A program made the position numbers and the translations under genes. A DNA stretch of 64,000 nucleotides from Mesostigma viride (lineage: Eukaryota > Streptophyta > Mesostigmatophyceae > Mesostigmatales > Mesostigmataceae). Shown here piece by piece: positions 8,771 to 19,795 of the stretch (its first letter is position 1; each line of letters begins with the position of its first letter). The notes under the pieces are model-generated. The model saw nothing but the letters and a program-made list of their open reading frames with translations. It was not told the DNA's origin and searched no databases. The stretch lies in the NCBI GenBank assembly GCA_009746045.1, contig RPFO01000643.1, forward strand, positions 1,145,589 through 1,209,588. The letters run 5' to 3'.

Positions 8771-10385
8771 GTGAACAGCGTTCCAGGCAGCGCGCTACCA
8801 GCTGGCTTTTGCCAGAGGCGGCATGCTAGATTCGGTCCATCCGACCCCCTGTCAGCCGGGAAGGGGTGGCTCTCACGAAGCCTAGTGAGCGATCCTCCCA
8901 CGAGCTCCGTCGCTTCCCAATTCGAGGCCTTACCTCAACATGCTCCATGCCTCCCCAACGGGACTTCGTGGAATCCAATAATGCCTTAATTCATTAATTT
9001 TACTTAATTGATCAATAACCTCAAACAAACTAGTGACCTCAAGGAAGAGGCACAAACTATGCGTAAACCCGACAAAGTTTCAATAGCCAGGGGTGTCACT
9101 GACACCGACAGTCACAGACCTGCAATCACAAACAGAGAATCACAGAGCCACAATCACATACCTCTATCCACAGACCTACAATCACAGACTTACATCACAA
9201 ACCTACAATCACAGACCTACAGTCAGTTGCCCCAATGGACGGCCAAGAATACAAGCCCCAAAATGGACTTGTCCACCGGATGGCACGGCTACGAGCCCAA
9301 CACACAAATGCCCGCATGCGGACTCTCTTACATTATATTATATCAGCAGTAAGTGGTCGGGCAGCATAGTGACTGCAGGAAATGTTGCAGGCGAAAGCTC
9401 AGAGATACACGCAACAGTGTGTAAGGTTGTATGTCACGACAATAGAAGAGTTACAAGACCCAAACGGACAGGCACACCTAAGCTACCGATTTTCCTTGCG
9501 GTCCGAAGATTCCCAAACAACAAGACTCGTACAGTATTAGAGATATAGATGGGAGACAAGAAAATGGGAGGGAGTAGGGCAATGAATCACGCCTTTGGCA
9601 GCAGGAGCGCGAGAGACATAATCTGTGCCACGCGGAGCTATTCAAGACGGAAAACCTATCTCAGAAAATACTCCCTGGTTTTGGTCCCTTCGTTCACGCT
9701 TCTATCTAGGCATCCTGTCCCTTCTCCCTGTCCCCCCTTCTCTTTGCTTCATGGTAACCATGAGAAGTGGGGAGGCAGCGAGAAAAGAATGCACACGTGC
9801 ATGCATGAACAAAGAAGCCAGGATACGACTTATAAGCACGAAATACGGAGCACACACGACGACAGCCGCAACAGTAAAATCGGAAAGTTAAATAGGCACG
9901 TTGCGAGGGAAAGTGGAGAATAAAGGTATATGGTAAGATATAAGCCGCAAGTTTCAATAGAAAAGGAGAAGGCCAGCCTAGAATGTGCCCCAGGTTTCCA
10001 AAGAGGCTTAACATTTGCGAATTTCAAGCAGCAACCTGCAGATCGGACAGGGACGTGATAGAAGAGCCTACTCAATATCAAACAAATGCTGGCCTCAACC
10101 TGAAGGCCGTCGCTTCTAACACCCCTGCCTTGATCATAACAACGTTTTCGTGGCAGATGTCGAAAACTGTTCCAATTTTTAGGAGAAATTGTAACGTCGT
10201 GTGGTTCCGAGCAAAGACCTGCCTCACCCTGACAATTGAGTTAGCCGGAGTGGATGAAGTGCTGGTCTTGAACGCAGCATCCACGTGTGGGATACCCAAC
10301 TTGTGGCTGGAAAGGCACATTGCCCTAATCCCAAAGCCAGCAGGTTTATATTTGCAAATATCTGCACTTCGACATCAATTACCCA
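8771..10385. other. Intergenic stretch, no gene recognised
   Basis: A relic of a retroelement 3' end is visible at 8940-9010 (CTCCCCAACGG motif at 8951-8961 and TTAATTCATTAATTT tail). At 9165-9230 there is an imperfect repeat of CACAGACCTACAAT-like units. The open frames at 9008-9352, 9093-9548 and 9983-10420 have no recognisable domain. Confidence 0.4.
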
Positions 10386-10458
10386 GGGGCATTAGCACAA
10401 GTGGTAGCGCGCTTCCTTAGCATGGAAGAGGTACCGGGATCGATACCTGGATGCTCCA
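10386..10458 (+). tRNA. tRNA-Ala (anticodon AGC), first array unit
   Basis: It folds as a cloverleaf. The 7-bp acceptor stem GGGGCAT/ATGCTCC includes the G3:U70 wobble pair, the universal alanine identity element. The D-arm is GCAC..GCGC with one A-C mismatch. The anticodon stem CTTCC/GGAAG is perfect around loop TTAGCAT, giving anticodon AGC. The variable loop is AGGTA, and the T-arm CCGGG/CCTGG closes loop ATCGATA. Discriminator base A73; CCA is not encoded, as expected in eukaryotes. The internal promoter is present (A box TAGCACAAGTGG; B box GGATCGATACC, one mismatch from consensus), and the T6 run starting three bases after the gene is the terminator. The D-stem mismatch leaves open whether all copies are charged. 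Confidence 0.85.
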
Positions 10459-11537
10459 ACTTTTTTGTCCGTTTGGAGCTCACCCACACACACGTGGCAG
10501 TAGTAGCGCCAGCGGGGCATTAGCACAAGTGGTAGCGCGCTTCCTTAGCATGGAAGAGGTACCGGGATCGATACCTGGATGCTCCAACTTTTTTGTCCGT
10601 TTGGAACTCACCCACACACACGTGGCAGTAGTAGCGCCAGCGGGGCATTAGCACAAGTGGTAGCGCGCTTCCTTAGCATGGAAGAGGTACCGGGATCGAT
10701 ACCTGGATGCTCCAACTTTTTTGTCCGTTTGGAGCTCACCCACACACACGTGGCAGTAGTAGCGCCGGCGGGGCATTAGCACAAGTGGTAGCGCGCTTCC
10801 TTAGCATGGAAGAGGTACCGGGATCGATACCTGGATGCTCCAACTTTTTTGTCCGTTTGGAACTCACCCACACACACGTGGCAGTAGTAGCGCCGGCGGG
10901 GCATTAGCACAAGTGGTAGCGCGCTTCCTTAGCATGGAAGAGGTACCGGGATCGATACCTGGATGCTCCATCTTTTTTGTCCGTTTGGAGCTCACCCACA
11001 GACACGTGGCAATAGTAGCGCCAGCGGGGCATTAGCACAAGTGGTAGCGCGCTTCCTTAGCATGGAAGAGGTACCGGGATCGATACCTGGATGCTCCAAC
11101 TTTTTTGTCCGTTTGGAGCTCACCCACACACACGTGGCAGTAGTAGCGCCGGCGGGGCATTAGCACAAGTGGTAGCGCGTTTCCTTAGCATGGAAGAGGT
11201 ACCGGGATCGATACCTGGATGCTCCATCTTTTTTGTCCATTTGGAGCTCACCCACACACACGTGGCAGTAGTAGCGCCAGCGGGGCATTAGCACAAGTGG
11301 TAGCGCGCTTCCTTAGCATGGAAGAGGTACCGGGATCGATACCTGGATGCTCCAACTTTTTTGTCCGTTTGGAGCTCACCCACACACACGTGGCATTAGT
11401 AGCGCCAGCGGGGCATTAGCACAAGTGGTAGCGCGCTTCCTTAGCATGGAAGAGGTACCGGGATCGATACCTGGATGCTCCATCTTTTTTGTCCGTTTGG
11501 AGCTCACCCACACACACGTGGCGGTAGTAGCGCCAGC

Positions 11538-11605
11538 GGGGCATTAGCACAAGTGGTAGCGCGCTTCCTTAGCATGGAAGAGGTACCGGGATCAATACCT
11601 GGATG
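11538..11605 (+). pseudogene. tRNA-Ala(AGC) unit 10, disrupted by the LINE
   Basis: The first 68 bases of the tRNA are present up to GATCAATACCTGGATG. The LINE begins immediately after, and the last bases (TACCTGGATGCTCCA) reappear at 15074. The B box carries a G-to-A change relative to the other units (GATCAATACC). Confidence 0.8.
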
Positions 11606-14600
11606 CCGACACCGCGGGTCCCCGGCGCCCCCTGCTGGGCCAACGCCGGCACCACTCGTTGCGCATCGCAACCTACAATGTCCGCACCCTTCTCCGGGGG
11701 AGATGCCCCCCCGCGGGCCAACCAGCTTGTCCACTACTGCCGCCTATATGGCATTGATGTGCTTGGGGTCCAAGAGCACCGACGCTCCTTTGAGGGCCCC
11801 GTTCAGCGTGTCACCCTCGCACTACAATGGCAACTGCTGTGCGGCCCGGCGCATGCACCGGGTCAGGGAGGAGTGGGCCTGCTTTGCTCCCCCACCGCTG
11901 CCGCCCAGCTCGTGGACCACAAACTTTGCTCGAATAGGATCCTTCAGTGCACTTTCCGCTCCCTTGAAGGACGGACCCCCATTATGCTCTCGGTAATTGT
12001 CGGATATGCCCCACATGCTGGGCACCCGGCCGAGGACCGCGCAGCGTTCTTCAACCAGTTGCTCGACATAGAGAAACAGATCCCACGTCAATACATCGTT
12101 GCCATCTTGGTGGATGCCAACGCGACCCTGCCCGTGGGCCGCGGGGGCTGCATGTATGCGCCGCGCCTAACCGATAGCAATGCCAACACCCCCTACTTGA
12201 GCAACTGCTCACTGAGGGGGACTTGACTGCTGCCAATACGCTGTTTGCTAAACCGCCTGATGCACTAGTGACCTTTGTGGGCCCCATGCGCAGGGCGGCT
12301 GGCTCGATGCTCCCTCGGCGGCGATGTGTATGCTTGGACTACATACTTGTGCGCAAGTGCTGGCGCTCTTCCGTCATCGATGCCCGTACGCTGACCACCC
12401 CCAGTGTCGCATCGGATCATCGCATGGTCACCGCAACCTTGCGCCTACGTCTTCAGGCCCCTGCGCGCCGCCGCCCCCGGCCCCGCCCTGACTGGACCTG
12501 CTTACGCCCCGTCCGTGGGCGCAGGGAGAAGTGGTCAGCGGATGAGATACGCCGCGATGCAATCAGGTCTGCCTTCGTGGACGCGCAACCTTTGATGTAC
12601 CTGGACGCAGATCGCGGTGTAGATCTCACGCCACCCTACGAACTGTTCATGCGATCGGTGGAGCTTGGCTCTAAGCTTCTCCCCGAGCAACCCCGCGCCC
12701 GACCAGCCCCGCTCTACCTGCGCGACGCCCGGGTGGTTGCCGCCCGGCTGGCGCTAGCGCAGGCCCGCCGCCGCGGGGAGGACCTGTACCCGTACCAGGA
12801 ACGGCTTACTCAAGCATATACTGCCGCACATGCGGAGGAGGTGGAGACACTTGCCGCCGAAATCAATCGCCACACGGCCGCCAACCAGCACAAGGCGGCC
12901 TGGCGCTCTCTCGACCGTCTCACCGGACGCCGGGAAACGCAACGGGCTGACATCCCAGGCACCCCCAGTGAACGCCTTGAGATTTGGTTCAGCTCCCAGG
13001 CCAAACTATCAGGGGCCCCTGGCCCGCCCCCCCCGCTTGACCCCGCTGCAGCTGCACGCCCTGCGGCCAGCCGAGGCGGCCCCATTGAGCCCCCGCAGGC
13101 GCCCACCAGCGAGACGGACTACCTGGTCCCACCGCTCTCCGGCCCCTTGGTGGACGGCCCCCACGACGAGTGGACTCCCCAGGAATGGGCTGCTGCCATC
13201 TCCACCCTCCGCAATGATGCTGCCATGGGAGTGGACAATATTTCACCGGAGGTGGTTAAGATGCCTGAGCTTGAGCCTTTCCTCCGGGGTGTTTGCAACC
13301 GGATTCTACGAGATGGCCTCCCCCCGCCGACGTATTGGAAGACCGCTGTCCGGGTCATGCTGTACAAGGGCAAGGGGTCCGCCGCGGATACCGGCAACTA
13401 CCGCGGCGTATGCCTCCAAAGCTGCGTGCTGAAAGTCTTCATGCGTCTCCTGCTGAACCGCATGCGCGCCAGCCTCGATCCCCACCTAGGTGAGTCCCAG
13501 ATGGGCTTCCGTGTTGGTCGCAATTGTGTTATGGTCACTATTACCGCGCGCCGCCTGATCGAGGAAGTGGGCCGCCTGGCCCCCGGCCTCTTGCCATTGC
13601 TATTGATCTTCGTGGATTACACCAAGGCATTCGATACGGTTATATGGGACGCCCTGTGGGTGGTCCTTCACCTGTTCCGTGTCCCATCGTACATCGTTGA
13701 GATCATCCGCCAGTTCTATGAAGGGTCCCAAGCCCAGGTCCGTACCGCCGACGGCGTCACTCCGGCGTTTCCCCTGCACACCGGGGTGTGGCAGGGCTGT
13801 GTGCTCTCCCCATATCTATTCATCATTATGGTGGACTATATTATGCGGCGTGCACAAGCCCGCTTCGCCCGGGTGGAGGGGCGCCCGCCGGGGATCGAGG
13901 TCACGGAGTACGCCAGCTACGGCGGGGTTGACCCACCCTACCGCCTGAGCGATCTGATCTACGCTGATGACACGACACTCGTGGAAACCCCAGAGTCAGC
14001 CCAACTGTGGCTAGACAGCTTATCACTGGAAGCGCGGGCGGTGGGGCTTATGATCAGCAAGAAAACGGAGGTCATGGCCATCGGCTTCCCTGCTGGGATA
14101 GCCCCACCCACCCTCCTCTTGCTAGACGGCAGCCCCGTCCCCCCGGCGACTCGCTTCAAGCTCCTTGGCAGCTGGCTTCCCTCCACGGCCGACGACATCA
14201 ACACCCGCATTGGCCAGGCCTGGGCGGCCCTCCGCCGCCTCGACAGGTTCTGGACCTGTCGCTACCTGAGTGAGCGACGCAAGCGCATTCTGTTCAAGGC
14301 CCTTGTCCTCAGCATCCTCCTTTATGGCTGCGAGGCGTGGACCCTGGACCAGGCGCTGAGCCAGCAGCTTGACGGCACCGTCACTCGAATGCTCCGTCAT
14401 ATCCTCGGCGTCCGCTACCAAGAACGCCGCACCCGGGCCGAGCTCTACTGCGAGCTCCCTCTTGTCACCCATACCATCCGACACCGCCGCCTCCTCTTTG
14501 CCGGCCATCTTGCCCGCACAGACCAGGTGAATACCGATGTGGGCCCTGCCGGGGGGCTTAAGACGGGCCAACCAGGTAGACACCTCCTCCTATGGCAGGG

Positions 14601-15073
14601 TCCCCTTGTCCCATCGCAACCCACTGGCAAACTTGCGCGCGCCGGGCACCGGCGCGGCGCGACCCGGACCTATGTGACACAACTGCTTGAAGATGCAGGG
14701 CTTCTGGGACTATCCGTACTCCGCGCCCGCATGATTGACAAGGAGAAATGGGCTGCCATCTGCGATAAGCACCTCCCCGAGGGGTATGCTCCTGTTTTCT
14801 CCCCACGGGCCCCGCGGCCCGTTGCTAGCCAGGGTAGAAGTCCGCAGGTGGAGGTTATTGGTCCTGAGGATAGCCGCTACACTACCGCCTCGTCTGCCAT
14901 TACAGTAGAGGACAGCTCGGATGAGGATTACATCCCCATCTAGTGCTTAACGGTTGGGGGATGATGCAGACGATATTTGTCTAAACTTTTGTGTAATTAT
15001 TTTTCTAATGAGATTAGCATAGTACTCCGTGGCATGCCTTTGCGCATGACACGCAAGTACTTACTTACTTACT
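11606..15073 (+). mobile_element. Non-LTR retrotransposon (LINE) inserted in a tRNA-Ala gene
   Basis: The 3,468-bp element is flanked by a 10-bp target-site duplication TACCTGGATG (11596-11605 and 15074-15083), which is part of the tRNA T-arm and acceptor stem. It encodes an apurinic-like endonuclease followed by a reverse transcriptase, then a 3' UTR of about 110 bases ending in a potential hairpin (GTACTCCGTGGCATGCC...GCAAGTAC) and a tail of about five ACTT units. The 5' end begins just upstream of the endonuclease, so it is either 5'-truncated or an ORF2-only element. Confidence 0.85.
11659..14943 (+). CDS. LINE ORF2: endonuclease and reverse transcriptase (two frameshifts in EN)
   Basis: Endonuclease motifs in order are RIATYNVRTL (11665), DVLGVQEHRR with the catalytic Glu, VGYAPH, LVDANATLPVG and SDHRMVTATLRL (about 12415). 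The reading frame shifts near the C7 run at 11706-11712 and back near 12195-12220, so the EN part is not one open frame as given; homopolymer sequencing errors are possible. From 12223 a single 906-codon frame holds the RT: GNYRGVCLQS, GESQMGFRVGRNC, motif A LIFVDYTKAFDTV, motif B GVWQGCVLSPYLF, motif C LIYADDTTLVE, then ISKKTEVMAIG and a C-terminal YGCEAWTL..FAGHLART region. This enzyme would nick target DNA and copy the element RNA by target-primed reverse transcription. Clade placement needs a phylogeny. The RT frame is intact, so the copy is young. Confidence 0.85.
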
Positions 15074-17394
15074 TACCTGGATGCTCCAACTTTTTTGTCC
15101 GTTTGGAGCTCACCCACACACACGTGGCAGTAGTAGCGCCAGCGGGGCATTAGCACAAGTGGTAGCGCGCTTCCTTAGCATGGAAGAGGTACCGGGATCG
15201 ATACCTGGATGCTCCATCTTTTTTGTCCGTTTGGAGCTCACCCACAGACACGTGGCAGTAGTAGCGCCGGCGGGGCATTAGCACAAGTGCACTTAGCGCG
15301 CTTCCTTAGCATGGAAGAGGTACCGGGATCGATACCTGGATGCTCCAACGTTTTTGTCCGTTTGGAGCTCACCCACACACACGTGGCAGTAGTAGCGCCA
15401 GCGGGGCATTAGCACAAGTGGTAGCGCGCTTCCTTAGCATGGAAGAGGTACCGGGATCGATACCTGGATGCTCCATCTTTTTTGTCCGTTTGGAGCTCAC
15501 CCACACACACGTGGCAGTAGTAGCGCCAGCGGGGCATTAGCACAAGTGGTAGCGCGCTTCCTTAGCATGGAAGAGGTACCGGGATCGATACCTGGATGCT
15601 CCAACTTTTTTGTCCGTTTGGAGCTCACCCACACACACGTGGCAGCAATAGCGCCAGCGGGGCATTAGCACAAGTGGTAGCGCGCTTCCTTAGCATGGAA
15701 GAGGTACCGGGATCGATACCTGGATGCTCCAACTTTTTTGTCCGTTTGGAGCTCACCCACACACACGTGGCAGTAGTAGCGCCGGCGGGGCATTAGCACA
15801 AGTGGTAGCGCGCTTCCTTAGCATGGAAGAGGTACCGGGATCGATACCTGGATGCTCCAACTTTTTTGTCCGTTTGGAGCTCACCCACACACACGTGGCA
15901 GTAGTAGCGCCAGCGGGGCATTAGCGCGCTTCCTTAGCATGGAAGAGGTACCGGGATCGATACCTGGATGCTCCAACTTTTTTGTCCGTTTGGAGCTCAC
16001 CCACAGACACGTGGCAGTAGTAGCGCCAGCGGGGCATTAGCACAAGTGGTAGCGCGCTTCCTTAGCATGGAAGAGGTACCGGGATCGATACCTGGATGCT
16101 CCAACTTTTTTGTCCGTTTGGAGCTCACCCACACACACGTGGCAGTAGTAGCGCCAGCGGGGCATTAGCACAAGTGGTAGCGCGCTTCCTTAGCATGGAA
16201 GAGGTACCGGGATCGATACCTGGATGCTCCAACTTTTTTGTCCGTTTGGAGCTCACCCACACACACGTGGCAGTAGTAGCGCCAGCGGGGCATTAGCACA
16301 AGTGGTAGCGCGCTTCCTTAGCATGGAAGAGGTACCGGGATCGATACCTGGATGCTCCAACTTTTTTGTCCGTTTGGAGCTCACCCACACACACGTGGCA
16401 GTAATAGCGCCAGCGGGGCATTAGCACAAGTGGTAGCGCGCTTCCTTAGCATGGAAGAGGTACCGGGATCGATACCTGGATGCTCCATCTTTTTTGTCCG
16501 TTTGGAGCTCACCCACACACACGTGGCAGTAGTAGCGCCGGCGGGGCATTAGCACAAGTGGTAGCGCGCTTCCTTAGCATGGAAGAGGTACCGGGATCGA
16601 TACCTGGATGCTCCAACTTTTTTGTCCGTTTGGAACTCACCCACAGACACGTGGCAGTAGTAGCGCCGGCGGGGCATTAGCACAAGTGGTAGCGCGCTTC
16701 CTTAGCATGGAAGAGGTACCGGGATCCATACCTGGATGCTCCAACTTTTTTGTCCGTTTGGAGCTCACCCACAGACACGTGGCAATAGTAGCGCCAGCGG
16801 GGCATTAGCACAAGTGGTAGCGCGCTTCCTTAGCATGGAAGAGGTACCGGGATCGATACCTGGATGCTCCAACTTTTTTGTCCGTTTGGAGCTCACCCAC
16901 AGACACGTGGCATTAGTAGCGCCGGCGGGGCATTAGCACAAGTGGTAGCGCGCTTCCTTAGCATGGAAGAGGTACCGGGATCGATACCTGGATGCTCCAA
17001 CTTTTTTGTCCGTTTGGAACTCACCCACACACACGTGGCAGTAATAGCGCCAGCGGGGCATTATAGCACAAGTGGTAGCGCGCTTCCTTAGCATGGAAGA
17101 GGTACCGGGATCGATACCTGGATGCTCCATCTTTTTTGTCCGTTTGGAGCTCACCCACACACACGTGGCATTAGTAGCGCCAGCGGGGCATTAGCACAAG
17201 TGGTAGCGCGCTTCCTTAGCATGGAAGAGGTACCGGGATCGATACCTGGATGCTCCAACTTTTTTGTCCGTTTGGAACTCACCCACACACACGTGGCAGT
17301 AATAGCGCCAGCGGGGCATTAGCACAAGTGGTAGCGCGCTTCCTTAGCATGGAAGAGGTACCGGGATCGATACCTGGATGCTCCAACTTTTTAT
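15074..17394 (+). repeat. Tandem tRNA-Ala(AGC) array, part 2 (18 units)
   Basis: After the 3' remnant of the split unit, tRNA genes start at 15144, 15272, 15403, 15531, 15659, 15787, 15915, 16031, 16159, 16287, 16415, 16543, 16671, 16799, 16927, 17055, 17185 and 17313. Most units are 128 bp. Exceptions: the unit at 15272 has a 3-base longer D-loop region (GTGCACTTAGCG), 15915 lacks 12 bases of the D-arm and is a pseudogene, and 17055 has two extra bases at the acceptor/D junction (CATTATAGC). Terminators alternate between AACTTTTTT and ATCTTTTTT, a marker of subunit types. With part 1 this makes 28 units, counting the split one once. Confidence 0.9.
15915..15975 (+). pseudogene. tRNA-Ala unit with deleted D-arm
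   Basis: Compared with its neighbours, ACAAGTGGTAGC is missing after GGGGCATTAGC, so the A box and D-loop are lost while anticodon and T arms are intact. The deletion lies between short GC-containing repeats (TAGC/TAGC), consistent with slippage. It should not be transcribed or folded as a tRNA. Confidence 0.75.
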
Positions 17395-17545
17395 CAAGGA
17401 GACAACCAGCGCAGGCCAGAAATCGGGAGAATCCGGACCATGGTAGCTCGAGCCTGCCGTTATATCTGGTCTGCGTGTTCGAGTCGTTCAGGATGATGAA
17501 GATGAATGGTGATGGAAATGTGTAGCCTTGTGCATTGAAATTATG
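17395..17545 (+). mobile_element. Short retroposon (SINE-like) in the last tRNA unit's terminator
   Basis: A 151-bp insertion starting CAAGGAGACAACCAG is flanked by a 15-bp direct repeat GCTCCAACTTTTTAT (17380-17394 and 17546-17560), which is the end of the tRNA and its oligo-T terminator. Its 3' part is a simple GATGATGAAGATGAATGGTG-like stretch. TGTTCGAGTCG inside resembles a Pol III B box but is imperfect. The target duplication shows retroposition; the source family is unknown. Confidence 0.55.
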
Positions 17546-17560
17546 GCTCCAACTTTTTAT

Positions 17561-18059
17561 GTTCGTTTGGAGCTCACCCACATACACTAAGTTGGCCAAT
17601 ACACCCCCCCCACACACGTAAGATGATCACATGTAAGATTGGGGTCTGGCCGACCCAGGGGTGCGATCTGAAACCTAAAATCAAATCCAAGGTTGATGAT
17701 CTTAAAGTTGAGAGGTGTGTGCGATCTTAAACCTGATGCGGCACACTAGAGTACAGAATCTATATAGCATACCACTGACCAGATATTTGAGATCCTACTT
17801 TAAGATCTTTTCCCCAAAACCAGCCCTGCGATCTTCAACCTGAAATTCCTAAATCCAGGGTCTCAAGATCTTAAACCTGGGAATCTTAAACGTGGGGCGG
17901 GGGTGTACGTTGGTACATCAAATACGTTGGCCTCCAAAATACGAGTATATACGTGGAGCCTGGCACAATTCGTCACCAGAATACGTGGCAGTGTGTAGCA
18001 TGGTTATGAATGGGCCTTTAGGGTTTAGTTATAACACTATAGGCCTAAAATAAAAAAAA
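17561..18059. other. End of the tRNA array and non-coding stretch
   Basis: A decayed spacer of the tRNA unit (TTCGTTTGGAGCTCACCCACA) runs to about 17590. Then GCGATCTTAAACCTG-like motifs recur four or five times between 17650 and 17895. No coding region is visible. Confidence 0.4.
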
Positions 18060-18407
18060 AAATAAATTATAACATGCCTCCGTTGCATGGGAGATCATGT
18101 AGCACATATTCCTTGATGGATGGGTGGAGTGGAGGAAGCCGCGTTATCGAACTAACCTAACTCTAAGCTATCTACTAGTCTAGAAAATCCTAACTACACT
18201 ACTCAGCAAAACGCCCCTTCCGCTTAGGAGGGGGTGGCTTGCCTACAGGGGCTGGCGTGTGAGCCTTGACAATCTTCTGCCACCGCGTCTTAATCTGCAT
18301 GGCAGTCCAAAGAAGGGAGAGAGAGAGTGGATGCGGTGTTCAAACTGGGCTGGGACCACTAGGTCGACCATCAACATCTGGCTGGGTGTAGTTCATGGCA
18401 TGTTTCC

Positions 18408-19786
18408 CTACATGGCATGTACCCTTTTAGGAATGTCCTTGGGGCGAGGCCAGGTCAAAATATGCCGCCCTGGTTGGCCAAGCCGCTGGGGGCCGGCCAG
18501 ACCAAGGGCGGTGTCGACCTGGCTGGTGCGAGCAAGATGTCCTACAAATGCTATCCTACGCTGCCTAATCTCGTCCGAAATACGAGGCATACCCTGATAC
18601 AAAGACTCTAATGACCTACGCTTGGAAAACCCTACGTTCAGGACCTGTCGGGAGCATCCTGTAAACCCCACGCCTCGGCGCCATACGTGAGCACCGTGAG
18701 GACGAGGACCTTGAAGAGCTTGCGCTTGCGGTGCTCGCCCAGGCCCTTCGAGCGCCAGTAGGTGGTGAGCGAACGGAGCCTGGACCACCAGGCCAGGCCG
18801 ATATGCGGATGTCCACATCGTCGGCGGTGTCCGGGAGCATGCTCCCAACAGTTTGAAGCGGTCACGGAACGGGACCTCCGTCCCGTCGAGCAGGCGCGGC
18901 AGCGGTGGGCGACTGGAGGCCCCAATCACCATCGCCTCAGTTTTGACACTAATCTCCAACCCCACCGCCCTCGCCTCCAAGCCGAGACAGTCATCCAGGT
19001 GTGAATGTGCTCGGGGCGCGCGATGAGGGTGGTGTCGTCCGAATGAATCAGGTCGGCCAGGCGGTAGCCAGTGGCCACCCCGCCGTGCTCGCGCTCGTTA
19101 AGGATGTCCAAGTGTCAACACAAGCCTGGCCAAATCAGAACACAAGTCTGGCTCAAACCCCGCAGTAAAGCGCGCACGTGCCCGGCGCATGACGTGATCG
19201 ATCCACGACAATAATGAACAGGTATGGGGACAGGACACAACCTTGCCACACCGCATGGTGAAGGGGGAATGGTGGGGTGGTGCCTTCCGCAGTCCGCACT
19301 ACTGCCTGTGAGCCCTCATACAGTCGACGAATGGCAGCAATAAGCGCTGGTGGTACCCGGTTTAGAGCTAGGATGGCCCAAAGAGCCTCCCAGAGGACCG
19401 TGTCAAAGGTCTTGATATAGTCAACAAAAATGAAGACCAGCGGCAAACTGTCCGGGCACCTTCTCCATCAACCGGCGCGCGACAAACACAGCCATGACAG
19501 TGTTACGACCACGACGGAAACCCATCCGAGACTCACCCAAGTGTGGGTCCAGCACAGCGCGAAGCCGATGCAGCATCATGCGCATGAAGACCTTCAGCGC
19601 GGCGCTCTGGAGGCAGACACCCCGATAGTTACCAGGGTCAGCAGCAGAGCCCTTCTTGTACAGCATGACGCGGATGGCCGTCTGCCACTTAGCAGGCGGA
19701 GGCTAGCTCGTCAGAGAGCAGAACACGGTTGCAGAACGCCAGCAGAAGATCCCTCACCGCCGGGTCAGGGGTCTTCAGCAGCTCAT
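18408..19786 (-). pseudogene. LINE reverse transcriptase, C-terminal two thirds, decayed
   Basis: Fragments in several frames match the intact RT at 13.3-14.6 kb: YKKGSAADPGNYRGVCLQS, LGESRMGFRRGRNTVMAVF, motif A VFIFVDYIKTFDTVLWEALW, motif B VWQGCVLSPYLFIIVVD, a damaged motif C (LIHSDDTTLIARPE instead of YADD), then LEARAVGLEISVKTEAMVIG and VGHLARTSQ. The altered catalytic motif and frame breaks show it is dead. Confidence 0.75.
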
Positions 19787-19795
19787 GCAGCAGAA

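Larger units (their letters stand above)
10386..11605 (+). repeat. Tandem tRNA-Ala(AGC) array, part 1 (10 units of 128 bp)
   Basis: Units start at 10386, 10514, 10642, 10770, 10898, 11026, 11154, 11282, 11410 and 11538, exactly 128 bases apart. Each has a 73-base tRNA-Ala(AGC) gene, then AACTTTTTT or ATCTTTTTT (Pol III terminator) and a spacer with CACACACACGTGGCAGTAGTAGCGCC. Units differ by only a few substitutions, indicating recent amplification or homogenisation. The tenth tRNA is cut after base 68 by the LINE at 11606; its 3' end is found at 15074. The periodic 66-codon open frames in the array are by-products of the repeat. Confidence 0.9.

Noticed and set aside
12754-14806. Several minus-strand frames of 80-150 codons
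   Set aside because: All lie opposite the intact LINE reverse transcriptase, a GC-rich gene that creates antisense frames.
10386-17385. Regular repeats considered as a CRISPR array
   Set aside because: Both the repeat and the spacer are conserved between units, the period is 128 bp, and the genome is eukaryotic. No cas genes are present.
10451-17525. A series of 66-codon open frames every 128 bases, looking like a repeated small protein family
   Set aside because: They are read-through frames across the tRNA-Ala tandem repeat; the DNA is explained by cloverleaf structure, internal promoter and terminator, and the frames exist only because 128-bp units lack stops in that phase.
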